From the NCBI GenBank assembly GCA_910579655.1, contig CAJTVE010000034.1:1-33161 (forward strand): DNA of 33,161 nucleotides, written 5' to 3'. This stretch comes from an uncultured Allobaculum sp. Its GTDB lineage: Bacteria > Bacillota_I > Bacilli_A > Erysipelotrichales > Erysipelotrichaceae. Below, piece after piece: positions 1 through 7,675 of this stretch (position 1 is its first letter; each line of letters begins with the position of its first letter). The translations under genes and the position numbers were made by a program. The notes under the pieces were generated by a model, which saw only the letters and a list, made by a program, of their open reading frames with translations, had not been told where the DNA came from and made no database searches.

Positions 1-157
1 TACACTGCCAGCAGCGGTAATAAAACAAAAAAACCGCTTTAATCCATTGGACTAAAGCAGGGGTGTGAACAGTAACCGGACGATAAATGATCTCAGTCAG
101 GGAGAACTGGTCAATCGCGAACAGGAAAGTTACGATTGCCAATAAGATAACTTGCAT
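1..157 (-). CDS. PTS mannose/sorbose-family EIIC, N-terminal fragment (runs off window)
   Basis: The first ~28 residues (MQVILLAIVTFLFAIDQF, then SLTEIIYRP) look like the first membrane helix of a mannose/sorbose/GalNAc-family PTS EIIC, the sugar-translocating membrane subunit. The ATG is preceded by AAAGGAG at 6-nt spacing and lies 37 bases after the EIIB stop, so the two were built as one operon. After YRPVTV the reading frame stays open to the window edge, but it no longer resembles the conserved EIIC continuation (a glycine-rich second helix). It instead translates through a hairpin with a U-run that looks like an intrinsic terminator. The gene may be truncated, rearranged, or misjoined at a contig end. 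The family call rests on few residues and on the EIIB neighbour. Confidence 0.55.
   Translation of the reverse strand, partial: MQVILLAIVTFLFAIDQFSLTEIIYRPVTVHTPALVQWIKAVFLFYYRCWQC
27..58 (-). terminator. Intrinsic terminator-like hairpin inside the EIIC frame
   Basis: On the minus strand a 10-bp stem (GCTTTAGTCC / GGATTAAAGC, one G-U pair, 3-nt loop at 46-48) is followed by GG and seven T, then further T-rich sequence. This is a standard Rho-independent terminator shape. Its position about 100 bases into the EIIC coding region is abnormal. Confidence 0.6.
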
Positions 158-194
158 AGTAGTCTCCTTTAGTTTCGGTTATTCGATTGTAAGA

Positions 195-671
195 TCAGCT
201 GAAGAGTTTCGATACGTCTTCTTTTGCTGTGTTTGGAGTGCGCTGGATTTCAAGGGTAACCCCGAGATCCTGCAGTTTTTTGAATGTAGCCACATCATCA
301 TCGTCAACAGCAACGCTGGTTGCAACCTGGCGTTTGCCTGGGTGCATATGCATATTCCCAATGTTGAGAGTCTTGATGGGAACGCCTCCCTCCACGAGTT
401 TGAGTGCGTCCTGTGGTGTTTCCAGAATCAGGAAAATTTTCTGATTTGGGCTGGCTTTTCCGATGACCTTAATCGTCTTATCCAGACTGAAGTAACGAGT
501 CTGAGCATAACCTGGAGCAGCCATGTTCATCAGACCCTGACGGAGCTGGTCTTTAGAGACTGCATCGTTGGCAACTAACAATAAATTCGCTCCTACAACT
601 CCTGACCACTGAGTAGCCACCTGTCCATGAATCAGGCGGTTGTCAATACGAGTAGCAACAATATTCGGCAT
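195..671 (-). CDS. PTS mannose/fructose/sorbose-family EIIB component
   Basis: This 158-residue protein is the cytoplasmic EIIB phosphotransfer subunit of a mannose/sorbose/GalNAc-type PTS. It accepts phosphate from EIIA and passes it to sugar during transport through EIIC/EIID. The hallmark RIDNRLIHGQV is at residues 8-18, with His15 as the phosphorylated residue, the same number as in characterised family members. Length is typical for a free-standing EIIB. An AGGAG Shine-Dalgarno precedes the ATG. It is the first gene after a promoter with a cre-like site, so glucose-type catabolite repression is likely. The matching EIIA (3189-3629) and agaS (3626-4840) lie beyond the divergent AraC-type regulator, which suggests an amino-sugar substrate. 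The exact sugar cannot be read from the sequence. Confidence 0.93.
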   Translation of the reverse strand: MPNIVATRIDNRLIHGQVATQWSGVVGANLLLVANDAVSKDQLRQGLMNMAAPGYAQTRYFSLDKTIKVIGKASPNQKIFLILETPQDALKLVEGGVPIKTLNIGNMHMHPGKRQVATSVAVDDDDVATFKKLQDLGVTLEIQRTPNTAKEDVSKLFS

Positions 672-712
672 ATAAATCTTTTCTCCTTTCTAATGTCAAA
701 GCTTGCTTCTCT

Positions 713-726
713 TTCAAGCGCTTTCG
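713..726. promoter_or_regulatory. cre-like CcpA site over the EIIB transcription start
   Basis: TTCAAGCGCTTTCG matches the cre consensus TGWAAGCGNTWWCA at 11 of 14 positions, including the central AAGCG-N-T core. It lies just downstream of a perfect minus-strand TATAAT, so CcpA bound here would sit on the start site. That fits catabolite repression of the PTS operon. Confidence 0.6.
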
Positions 727-734
727 ATGTTTCC

Positions 735-740
735 ATTATA
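735..740 (-). promoter_or_regulatory. -10 element of the EIIB-EIIC operon promoter
   Basis: The minus strand has TATAAT with no good -35 hexamer 17 bases upstream. A strong -10 with a weak -35 fits a promoter that needs an activator, plausibly the divergent AraC-type protein. The start would be near 728. Confidence 0.5.
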
Positions 741-1591
741 GAAGATTCTATAGATTCGGCGTTACACAAATCACGTCATTATTTGCACTTTTTAATATTC
801 ATTTTTGGAATTTAGCCTGATAAAGCCAAACAAAACCTTATTTTTGTCAAAATTATGAAGCAATTTGTACATTTTATTTGATTTGTCGAATAATTATGGG
901 TTAATTTACGGTAATTTTTGAGAGATAAGCGGGATACAATAATGATAAAAATAAGATTTAAGTTTAATCCTGCCATTCTTTGACTTCTCAGGCAGAACAA
1001 TTGTGTCTGAATTCAAATGTAAAGATATCGTTAACGTTACATGCCGTCAATGGTCAGGTGTAAGCGTTTACTGTTTGTGTTGTACAATTCAGGTTATGAT
1101 AAAATGGATAGTCCTTCCAGTAAAAACCAAAGGCCAATCGACGATCTGGATCACACAGCCTTCCAGCCCTTCTGACAGATTTAAATATTCCTTTATGCAT
1201 CGCTCATCTTTGTGTTTTCTATTTATCTCTTTTCAACAGGAATGATTTTCGGCACTTCATATAGTTTTTTTCTGTTGAATTCAGGTCATTCATAATGCAC
1301 AGAACTAAAAAATGCATTTCCCTTGATTTCACCTCAAAAATGTGTACTTTTATGGAGAAAACTAGTGTATTGGCTTCAAAACAATCCAGACACTGCTTTT
1401 AACCTTTCAATTTCTGCTTCATTTTCACCCATTTTTCCCTTCTGTTTTTACAGATTCTTCCTCATCTTTACTCAGATTTCCCTCAGGCTTATACTTTTCA
1501 GTATCAAAAAACTCATGCGCTTTGATTTGTGCCTTTTAAAGCGGCCAGAGAAGAAAAAAACGAGTCTGCAAAGACCCGTCAGGAGGAAGTC
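741..1591. other. Intergenic region between the PTS operon and the AraC-type regulator
   Basis: This AT-rich stretch of about 850 bases shows no convincing gene. Short open frames here lack Shine-Dalgarno sequences and recognisable residues. It holds a second cre-like site and a possible plus-strand promoter, listed separately. It is presumably also where the AraC-type regulator binds, but I could not define an operator. Confidence 0.5.
1059..1100 (+). promoter_or_regulatory. cre site (1059-1072) and possible promoter for the AraC-type regulator
   Basis: TGTAAGCGTTTACT matches the cre consensus at 13 of 14 positions. A TATGAT -10-like hexamer is at 1095-1100, and the position of its -35 would overlap the end of the cre. 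This suggests catabolite repression of plus-strand transcription toward the regulator gene about 490 bases downstream. The cre is strong; the promoter assignment is tentative. Confidence 0.5.
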
Positions 1592-2770
1592 ATGCTCAAG
1601 CGTACAACCCATTATCAGTTTCAGCCGTATGGGGAGATTTTCTACGAACTCCCAGATCTGAGTAAAGCTGCTTTTGATGGAACCTATCAAGGTGAATCCA
1701 TCCCACTAAAGAACAAGACAGTGACTCATGTCTCTGTCTCCAAAGATCCGGTCTATATCGGCTGTAAATCCGGTATTGTTCTGCTTGTCGTTCAGAAAGG
1801 CGATCAGCCGGATGCTTCCTATGAACAGTTTGTTGTTCACCGCATCGTCAAGCTGAACCGCAATGTGCGCTACGGACTGATTTCCATTTCTGTCAGTTCT
1901 GAGGCCATGGTCTATTCCATTCCGCATAACTGCCAGACACTGCGGCTGCCTGAGCCGATCACTTTTGAACCCATCGAAACAAGACTGCATATTGAAGAAA
2001 TTCTGGCTACCTATTATCAGGTGCGCAAAGGCGATTATGTCTTTCCCGGCGAAGCCCATCAGTATTATGAGCTGATCTACATTGACCATGGTTCGATGGA
2101 AACAGCCGTCGAAGGGAAAGATTTCCACCTGGAAAAATACGACCTGATGGTCTATGCCCCTGGCCAGTTTCACTGCCATCACACCGGACCAGACCAGAAC
2201 TGTTCCTATCTGACGGTTATTTTCCGGATGAACGACGCTCTGCCCGAAGCCCTTGAAAACCGGATCTTTCACAGCCGCAAAGATATTTACCAAGTCCTCT
2301 GCCGGTTTATGAAGGCCATCCAGAGTGACGACTATCTGTCTAATGAACTTTCCATTCTGTATCTGAAGGAAGTCATGATTCTGCTTCACCAGTTTGATCA
2401 CAAGCATGCAATAGATGCGAACGTCAATCCGATGCAGATTCACTACGAACATACGCTGCTCAACGAGATTCTTGTCTACATCAACAACAACATCTATTCG
2501 GCCTTCACCGTTGAAGATCTGTGTGCCAAGTTCTCCGTTTCCCGTTCTTCTTTACAGAACCTGTTTCGCTCCAACCTGCAGATCTCACCGAAGCAATACA
2601 TTTCGGAAAAGAAGCTTTCGCAAGCCAAACAGCTGATTCAGGAACATAAGCATACGATTTCTGAAATCAGCGACATGCTCGGCTTTACAAGCATTCACTA
2701 TTTTTCCCGGAAATTTAAAGCCCAGTATGGTGTCAGCCCGACGGATTATTCCAAGTCCATCAACCAGTAA
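1592..2770 (+). CDS. AraC-family transcriptional regulator
   Basis: This 392-residue regulator has an N-terminal sensory region and a C-terminal AraC-type DNA-binding domain. A cupin-like segment with YVFPGEAHQYYELIYIDHG and FHLEKYDLMVYAPGQFH is around residues 125-185. The last ~95 residues form the double helix-turn-helix, with FTVEDLCAKFSVSRSSLQNLF, ISPKQYISEKKL and the signature FTSIHYFSRKFKAQYGVSPTDY. I chose ATG 1592 because AGGAGG lies 5 bases upstream; an in-frame ATG 21 codons earlier has no comparable site. It sits between the EIIB operon (divergent) and the agaS-EIIA operon (convergent), so it probably senses the sugar or its phosphate and activates both. The ligand is unknown. Confidence 0.93.
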   Translation: MLKRTTHYQFQPYGEIFYELPDLSKAAFDGTYQGESIPLKNKTVTHVSVSKDPVYIGCKSGIVLLVVQKGDQPDASYEQFVVHRIVKLNRNVRYGLISISVSSEAMVYSIPHNCQTLRLPEPITFEPIETRLHIEEILATYYQVRKGDYVFPGEAHQYYELIYIDHGSMETAVEGKDFHLEKYDLMVYAPGQFHCHHTGPDQNCSYLTVIFRMNDALPEALENRIFHSRKDIYQVLCRFMKAIQSDDYLSNELSILYLKEVMILLHQFDHKHAIDANVNPMQIHYEHTLLNEILVYINNNIYSAFTVEDLCAKFSVSRSSLQNLFRSNLQISPKQYISEKKLSQAKQLIQEHKHTISEISDMLGFTSIHYFSRKFKAQYGVSPTDYSKSINQ

Positions 2771-2894
2771 AACCAGCTTTTTCTAAAACGGAAAACCGAC
2801 CTTCCTGGTTTGTCTGACCATTCGATTATGCAATCCTATTTGTGTTGTTTTAAGTCATCCGGATAGGACATTGGTTCAGAAACCGGTATTCTAC

Positions 2895-2978
2895 AAGTGA
2901 GCCAGAAAGGCTCACTTCATAATCAAATTCCCTTTCTTAAAACTTTCTTGAAAAAAGAGTCCACTCGGGCTCTTTTTT
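2895..2978 (+). terminator. Two hairpins ending the AraC-type regulator transcript
   Basis: A perfect 9-bp hairpin (AAGTGAGCC / GGCTCACTT, 2895-2917) has no U-run. It is followed by an A-rich/T-rich stem (AAAAAAGAGTCC / GGGCTCTTTTTT, 2951-2978) whose 3' arm is a T-run. The second is a typical bidirectional intrinsic terminator, placed between convergent genes. Confidence 0.75.
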
Positions 2979-3077
2979 CATGCCAAGTGCGTCTTCCACT
3001 TTAGATCCGGTTTTCCCAAAGCAGAACTCCAACGAACTCGTGGGCTGACTGACACATGGACGATCCGAACTGATTTG

Positions 3078-3131
<54 letters not shown>

Positions 3132-3188
3132 CTATTCGACTGTTAATGATTTGAATTCGATCAAACGTCTGGAAATGAAGATCTAAAT

Positions 3189-3629
3189 CTAGATTCCGTC
3201 AGAAAAATCTTCTTCGTCTTCATCGATGGCTGCAGGCTGTTTGAATTCAAAAGCCTGAACCTGATCTTTTCCGACGGTCACTGCCTGCTTGGCCAGTTTA
3301 TGAACATCGTCTACGAATTGTCTGACCATGTTGATTTCCAGCAGCATACCCAGATTCGTTCCGGCAACGACTTCATATCCTCTTGGATAGCCCAGTTCAA
3401 CACTCAGCTTGAACGGCGATCCGCCTGCCAGATCTGAAAGCACAAGCACGGATTCGCAATCTGCCAATCCATCCATGGCTTTTTCCAGCTTTTCAGCCAG
3501 AAGGTCTGTAGAATCTGTCAGATTAAAATCCACCGCATAGTAGTATTCTGCCGGTCCGGCAACTACATTCAGTGCTTCTGTTAATCCGGACGCAAAATGG
3601 CCGTGGCCAGTAACGATTAAACCGATCAT
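3189..3629 (-). CDS. PTS mannose-family EIIA component
   Basis: This 146-residue cytoplasmic EIIA takes phosphate from HPr and passes it to EIIB. The N-terminus MIGLIVTGHGHFASGL has the family phosphohistidine in the TGHG motif (His9), and VLSDLAGGSPF around residues 64-74 is the second conserved block. The C-terminal ~20 residues are acidic (DEDEEDFSDGI) and look like a disordered tail. It overlaps the upstream agaS stop by 4 bases (ATGA), so the two are translationally coupled. It is the likely partner of the EIIB at 195-671 although the genes are split by the regulator. No EIID is visible in the window. Confidence 0.93.
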   Translation of the reverse strand: MIGLIVTGHGHFASGLTEALNVVAGPAEYYYAVDFNLTDSTDLLAEKLEKAMDGLADCESVLVLSDLAGGSPFKLSVELGYPRGYEVVAGTNLGMLLEINMVRQFVDDVHKLAKQAVTVGKDQVQAFEFKQPAAIDEDEEDFSDGI

Positions 3630-4840
3630 TCACTCTTCTCCTCTACTGTTGTTTCGGTCTCGCTTTGAATTTCATAAGGATAAATGGTCACACCCTGTAC
3701 TACACGGTTGACTTCACCAGTTGGGCATGGGTTATCCGGGGTAACGCCCAGAGAGATCGACTTGAATAAGGCGATGACCTGAGCAACAAGGATGTAATCA
3801 AAGGCGAGATACATATTATCTTTAGCGAAAAGCAGACCAAAATCAACATAGAGATCGACTAAATCACGAATTTCCACATAATCTCTGGCCGCAACGGCAA
3901 CAAGTTTATTTCCCTTGCGTTCTCTTGAGACTTCTCTGATCAGATCTAAATCATACTGGCGCTGATAGGGATCATCAGAAACATAAACAATCGTGAGGGT
4001 ATCTGGATTGATCACAGATTTTGGTCCATGACGGAAGCCCATTGGAGAATCGAATACAGTGTCTACAAGGCCAGCTGTCAGTTCGCAGATTTTCAGACGG
4101 GATTCCTGAGCGATGCCTTTGAGAACATTGGCGCCAAGATAAACGATCCGATTGAAGTTGTAAGTCTTGACCAGTTCTTCACAGGATTTATAGCCATGAT
4201 CAAGGAATAGCTGTGCTTTGAGAATGACGTCTTCGAGCTGGACTTCAGTTTCGAGCAGATGATCAAGATTGAAGCAGAGCATTGCGGCCAGCATCATGTT
4301 GGTAAAGGAGCTGGTCATCGCAAAACCTTTATCGTGAGTTTCTGGTGTCAGGTTGATATCGAGCGCATTGCTTCTTGTTGCAGCAGATTTGGCCAGGGCA
4401 CCCTCTTTGTTGCAGGTGATGAATAAATGGTAGGCATTTTCTTTGCAGACGGTGTCAGTAACCTGAACGGCTCCGATGCTTTCAGGAGAATTTCCGGAAC
4501 GGCCAAAGCTGACCAGCAAAGTCTTGCGGTTTTTATCGAGATAGCTTTCAGGAGATTCAACTAAATCGGTAGAGGCATAGGATTTAGCACGGAATCCTGT
4601 GCAGGTATTTACGAAGGTAAACAGTGCATTTCCGACATATTCACTGGTTCCGGCCCCAGTAAAGATAATGTCCAGGTTTGGATCTGCAAGTAATGGATCA
4701 AGAAACGCCTTGATCTCATCTTTTCTTTCTTTGATCTCTTTTAATGTTTTCTTCCAGGTTTCTGGCTGCTGGTAAATTTCAGCGGCAGTAAACGATCCAT
4801 TCGCAGCTTCCCAGAAGCTCTTATCATGACCGAAAATCAT
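3626..4840 (-). CDS. agaS: AgaS-like SIS-domain amino-sugar phosphate isomerase/deaminase
   Basis: This 404-residue protein has two SIS (sugar isomerase) domains. IIFTGAGTSEYVGNAL (about residues 59-74) and LVSFGRSGNSPESIGAV (about 108-124) are the first SIS fold, and the second follows with DSPMGFRHGPKSVI (around 264-277). This architecture and length match AgaS, which converts galactosamine-6-phosphate to tagatose-6-phosphate with loss of ammonia. GlcN-6-P-directed relatives look alike, so the exact substrate is inference. GGAGG precedes the ATG. It is first in an operon with EIIA, which supports a role directly after PTS uptake of an amino sugar. No deacetylase or tagatose kinase/aldolase genes are in view. 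Confidence 0.88.
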   Translation of the reverse strand: MIFGHDKSFWEAANGSFTAAEIYQQPETWKKTLKEIKERKDEIKAFLDPLLADPNLDIIFTGAGTSEYVGNALFTFVNTCTGFRAKSYASTDLVESPESYLDKNRKTLLVSFGRSGNSPESIGAVQVTDTVCKENAYHLFITCNKEGALAKSAATRSNALDINLTPETHDKGFAMTSSFTNMMLAAMLCFNLDHLLETEVQLEDVILKAQLFLDHGYKSCEELVKTYNFNRIVYLGANVLKGIAQESRLKICELTAGLVDTVFDSPMGFRHGPKSVINPDTLTIVYVSDDPYQRQYDLDLIREVSRERKGNKLVAVAARDYVEIRDLVDLYVDFGLLFAKDNMYLAFDYILVAQVIALFKSISLGVTPDNPCPTGEVNRVVQGVTIYPYEIQSETETTVEEKSE

Positions 4841-4870
4841 GGCTTTCGCCCTCCTTTATCTGATGAGTTC

Positions 4871-4876
4871 ATTATA
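4871..4876 (-). promoter_or_regulatory. -10 element of the agaS promoter
   Basis: TATAAT on the minus strand lies about 30 bases upstream of the agaS ATG. The -35 region is poor. The palindromic-looking TGTGCAAACA just upstream might be part of an operator. Confidence 0.5.
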
Positions 4877-5034
4877 GACGTGTTTGCACATTTTTATCTA
4901 AATTCATGATTCGAATACTAATAAATGCAAATATATCGTCGGTTTGTCCTGTTTGAATCCCATCTTTTCACATTTTGCATGGAGATCGGCATATCGTTGC
5001 GTATAATAGGGAAAGATTGAAAGGAAGACTCTTC

Positions 5035-5616
5035 ATGTCCCGTAACCTCGTTGAACGAAAACCATCCAATTCCCGGGTAATTGCACCAGATCCCGATCAG
5101 CCTGTCGGCAAAAATCTCTATATCGACAAAAAAAGACGAATAATCTACCTGTCGCCTTATCTTCACGAAGCTTTATATCTGCCGAAATTTGATTACAAAA
5201 AATTCAATCGCTACAAATCCCGTTACCTGATTGTTGCCGCTACCTTCATGATTCTGGCTACTGCCTTTGATACCTGGTTTCACTGGCCCATCTGGAGTGC
5301 CATCATCATCACGGTCGCCTTGTGGGGTGGACTGGAATACAGTTTCTACAAATTCCAGAAAACACTTGTCCCTGTCAAAGGATTTGATGCAGCCAAATGT
5401 ACGCCTACAGTTGATTCTGTCATTGCTCCCGATCAGCGCAGCAAATGTTATCTAAAAGTCGTTCTGTACATCCTTCTGGGTGTTCTTCTGGTGTTTAATG
5501 CCTATGACCAGCACTACAGCACCATTATCATTGTGGCCTGCTGGGCTGCTTTACTCTTCTGCTTCTATACCGCATTCAAACTGACCTGGATGCTCATCAA
5601 ATCTCCAAAAAACTGA
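5035..5616 (+). CDS. Unrecognised four-helix membrane protein
   Basis: I do not recognise this 193-residue protein. After a hydrophilic, basic ~60-residue N-terminus there are two pairs of hydrophobic helices. The first pair includes YLIVAATFMILATAF and IWSAIIITVALWGGLEY, and the second includes YLKVVLYILLGVLLVFNAY and TIIIVACWAALLFCFY. The second pair looks like a rough repeat of the first, each followed by a short basic stretch (YKFQKTL; KLTWMLIKSPK). I chose ATG 5035 for its AAAGGAAG 9 bases upstream; an in-frame ATG 20 codons earlier overlaps the apparent promoter (TATAAT at 5002-5007). The gene stands alone between operons and has its own terminator. It is an integral membrane protein of unknown function. 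Confidence 0.75.
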   Translation: MSRNLVERKPSNSRVIAPDPDQPVGKNLYIDKKRRIIYLSPYLHEALYLPKFDYKKFNRYKSRYLIVAATFMILATAFDTWFHWPIWSAIIITVALWGGLEYSFYKFQKTLVPVKGFDAAKCTPTVDSVIAPDQRSKCYLKVVLYILLGVLLVFNAYDQHYSTIIIVACWAALLFCFYTAFKLTWMLIKSPKN

Positions 5617-5625
5617 TCTGCAAAA

Positions 5626-5693
5626 GAAAAAACGTCTTTGCCATTCTATGGATGTCCACGGGATATCCACAAAAATGGCCAAAGACGTTTTTT
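5626..5693 (+). terminator. Intrinsic terminator after the membrane-protein gene
   Basis: A long stem (AAAAAACGTCTTTGCCATT at the 5' side, AATGGCCAAAGACGTTTTTT at the 3' side) encloses a second small hairpin (TGGAT / ATCCA) and ends in a T-run. The A-rich 5' arm lets it work in both directions. Confidence 0.8.
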
Positions 5694-5907
5694 GTTTTAT
5701 GGATGATGACATATATGCTTTTAAGGCATAAACAATCACATATTGTAATAAGTGACCAAAAATTATGTCCGAGAGATATGGTTCATACGCAATCTGTGTG
5801 GTCCGCTAAAAGTTACTGGTGAACACTTCTTTTCTTAAAGGATTTTAAGAGGACGTAAGCAGAATTTTCCAAAAAAGCCACAAACTTTGCGTAAGAACCT
5901 GAAAAAG

Positions 5908-5966
5908 CGTCTCTGCCTTTCCATGGGTCTTTGTATCTTTATGGAAATGGATCAGAGACGTTTTAC
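5908..5966 (-). terminator. Intrinsic terminator of the HAD / aldose-epimerase pair
   Basis: On the minus strand the outer stem ACGTCTCTG / CAGAGACGC and an inner stem around CCATTTCCAT / ATGGAAAGG are followed by TTTTT. The layout and outer sequence resemble the terminator at 5626-5693, so convergent transcripts end at two sister hairpins. Confidence 0.7.
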
Positions 5967-6015
5967 TTTTCAATCTGGAAATGAATAAGAATGTCCAGCC
6001 AATGGCTGACGCTGC

Positions 6016-6894
6016 CTAATCTTCCATTGTTTCAATGTCGTAATAGCAGTTGAAGGTTTCGGCTGGCTCTAAAAGCATTGTGTTTTCCCGCTTGTCAAAA
6101 GGCACTTCTACCTTCTCCAGGTCGGAATGGCCAAACCATGGCTCAATGCAGATAAAGTTATTGCCATCGCCAGAATTCCATAAAGCGACCAGCGGAAAAT
6201 CCGGGAAGGAAACTTTTACTCTTGGCTGATCTTTATAGTACAAAGTGGCACTGCTGGCGCTGATCTTATCAAAGATCAGAGTTGCATATTTGGCAAGATC
6301 CGCATGGCTGAGCTGCCAGGTATCCAGAACTTTCTTTTCCCGCACAACGGGTGAAAGGTCAGACTGAAAGACGATTTGTTCAGCTTCGGCTGCCGGAGCA
6401 AAGTGAATGGAGAAGTCTTCAAATTTTTCTCCATCACAACGTACAGTTTTAAACGCTGGATGAAGGCCAAAGCTGAATGGCATGCTGACATTACCCGTGT
6501 TGGTAATCGCATATGAAATCCGGACTCCCTTTTCAAGCAGATGATAGGTCATTTCAAAATGGAAGTCGAACGGGTATTTGCTGCGGGTTTCATCGTTGGA
6601 ATCAAAGGTGTAGGTAATGGACTGACCATCTTCACTCACCACGCCATTTAAATCTTCATAGCGGATCAGACCGTGGTTTTTCATAGCATAGGTTTTACCT
6701 TCCCATTCGTATTCGCCATTTTTCCAGGTGCTGCCTACCATCGGGAATAAAGATGGGTTGCGTCCGCTCCAGGCTTCATCTGCCTGATACAGAATTTCAT
6801 TGCCATGCTTACGGTCAATCAAAGAGATCATCTGACCAGCTGGATTATCAGTTGTTAAAGCAATTCGATCATTTTCGATATGAAGTGAGCTCAT
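6016..6894 (-). CDS. Aldose 1-epimerase family protein (LacX-like)
   Basis: This 292-residue protein is a galactose-mutarotase-like beta-sandwich of the LacX/YeaD type, which interconverts anomers of a sugar or sugar phosphate. The family histidines are visible: His74 in KNHGLIR and His145 in GLHPAF. The late FICIEPWFGHSD carries the conserved acidic residue that acts as catalytic base. LFPMVGSTWKNGEY near residues 49-62 is a typical N-terminal block. AGAGG is upstream of the ATG. The start overlaps the end of the HAD hydrolase gene by 26 bases, so the two are co-translated. The substrate is unknown; a carbohydrate phosphatase partner would fit a sugar-phosphate role. Confidence 0.9.
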   Translation of the reverse strand: MSSLHIENDRIALTTDNPAGQMISLIDRKHGNEILYQADEAWSGRNPSLFPMVGSTWKNGEYEWEGKTYAMKNHGLIRYEDLNGVVSEDGQSITYTFDSNDETRSKYPFDFHFEMTYHLLEKGVRISYAITNTGNVSMPFSFGLHPAFKTVRCDGEKFEDFSIHFAPAAEAEQIVFQSDLSPVVREKKVLDTWQLSHADLAKYATLIFDKISASSATLYYKDQPRVKVSFPDFPLVALWNSGDGNNFICIEPWFGHSDLEKVEVPFDKRENTMLLEPAETFNCYYDIETMED

Positions 6895-7675
6895 GATGGA
6901 TACCTCTTTCTCTCCGGTTCTTCAGCCAGACTGTCACACCACCTTCACCAACCGAGCCGATCACCACATCTGCTGCTTCTCTGGCTTCCTTGCAGGCATT
7001 TTTCATGGCGACGCCGCAATCCGCTTCGCGCAGCATGTTGACATCATTGGGACCGTCACCAACGCAGATGACTCTTTGATATCCCTTTTTTCGGCGAAGT
7101 ATACGAATGATATTTTCTTTTGAAATTCCTTTGGCACGAACTTCAATGCAGTCGGGGTAGACAACGACAGAATTATCTGTCAGCAGCTCCTGGAGTTCTC
7201 GTTTCTGGTTTTCATCTCTGGTCCAGATCAGGATGTTGCAGACGTCATCACCTTTCCATTCCTTGACTTTTGGAACCGTTAAATACAGTTTACGCCAATG
7301 TGTACGGGTTGCGAGATCTTCTTTGCGATTGAAGTAGTTTCCTTCCGGACCGGAATAGCGCCAGAGCAGATCATGGTCCCGGCAATAGTTGCGGATTTTT
7401 TTGATATCGGATCCCGGAATAAGCCAGGCGTCCACCAGATCCAGATCCTTACCATAGACAGCCCCTCCGCCTTCCAGAATGATTCCGGCAAAAGGATACT
7501 CAAGAAACTCTTCCGGCAGGTGAATCGTCTCATAAGGAGAACGACTGCTCATCAGATAAAGATCAGCTCCATTCTCCTGCAGATAACCAAATTCCCGAAA
7601 CAGGTCGGGGTCAATTTCATGAAACTTGTTATCATATATGGTTCCATCAATGTCAAAAAAATATGCTTCTTTCAT
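6869..7675 (-). CDS. HAD-superfamily (Cof-type) sugar-phosphate phosphatase
   Basis: This 268-residue protein is a HAD phosphatase of the Cof/IIB type. Motif I FDIDGTIYD lies at residues 7-15 with the nucleophile Asp8 and the acid/base Asp10. Motif II is LYLMSSRSP, and motif IV is VICVGDGPNDVNMLREADCGVAMKNA, with the metal-binding GDGPND. The GVAMKNA segment is diagnostic for Cof-type enzymes. I start at ATG 7675 because motif I should lie at the extreme N-terminus; the AAAGG is 13 bases upstream, slightly far. Longer in-frame starts exist up to 7756 but add a non-conserved segment. It overlaps the downstream epimerase gene, suggesting joint carbohydrate housekeeping. The substrate is not determinable. 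Confidence 0.88.
   Translation of the reverse strand: MKEAYFFDIDGTIYDNKFHEIDPDLFREFGYLQENGADLYLMSSRSPYETIHLPEEFLEYPFAGIILEGGGAVYGKDLDLVDAWLIPGSDIKKIRNYCRDHDLLWRYSGPEGNYFNRKEDLATRTHWRKLYLTVPKVKEWKGDDVCNILIWTRDENQKRELQELLTDNSVVVYPDCIEVRAKGISKENIIRILRRKKGYQRVICVGDGPNDVNMLREADCGVAMKNACKEAREAADVVIGSVGEGGVTVWLKNRRERGIHHELTSYRK

Noticed and set aside
87..578. Plus-strand 163-codon frame opposite the PTS genes
   Set aside because: It is the shadow of EIIB on the other strand; EIIB has the family active-site motif and a Shine-Dalgarno, this frame has neither.
5694..5907. Possible insertion-sequence remnant between convergent terminators
   Set aside because: Scattered short similarities to repeat-like sequence but no inverted ends, target duplication or transposase fragment.
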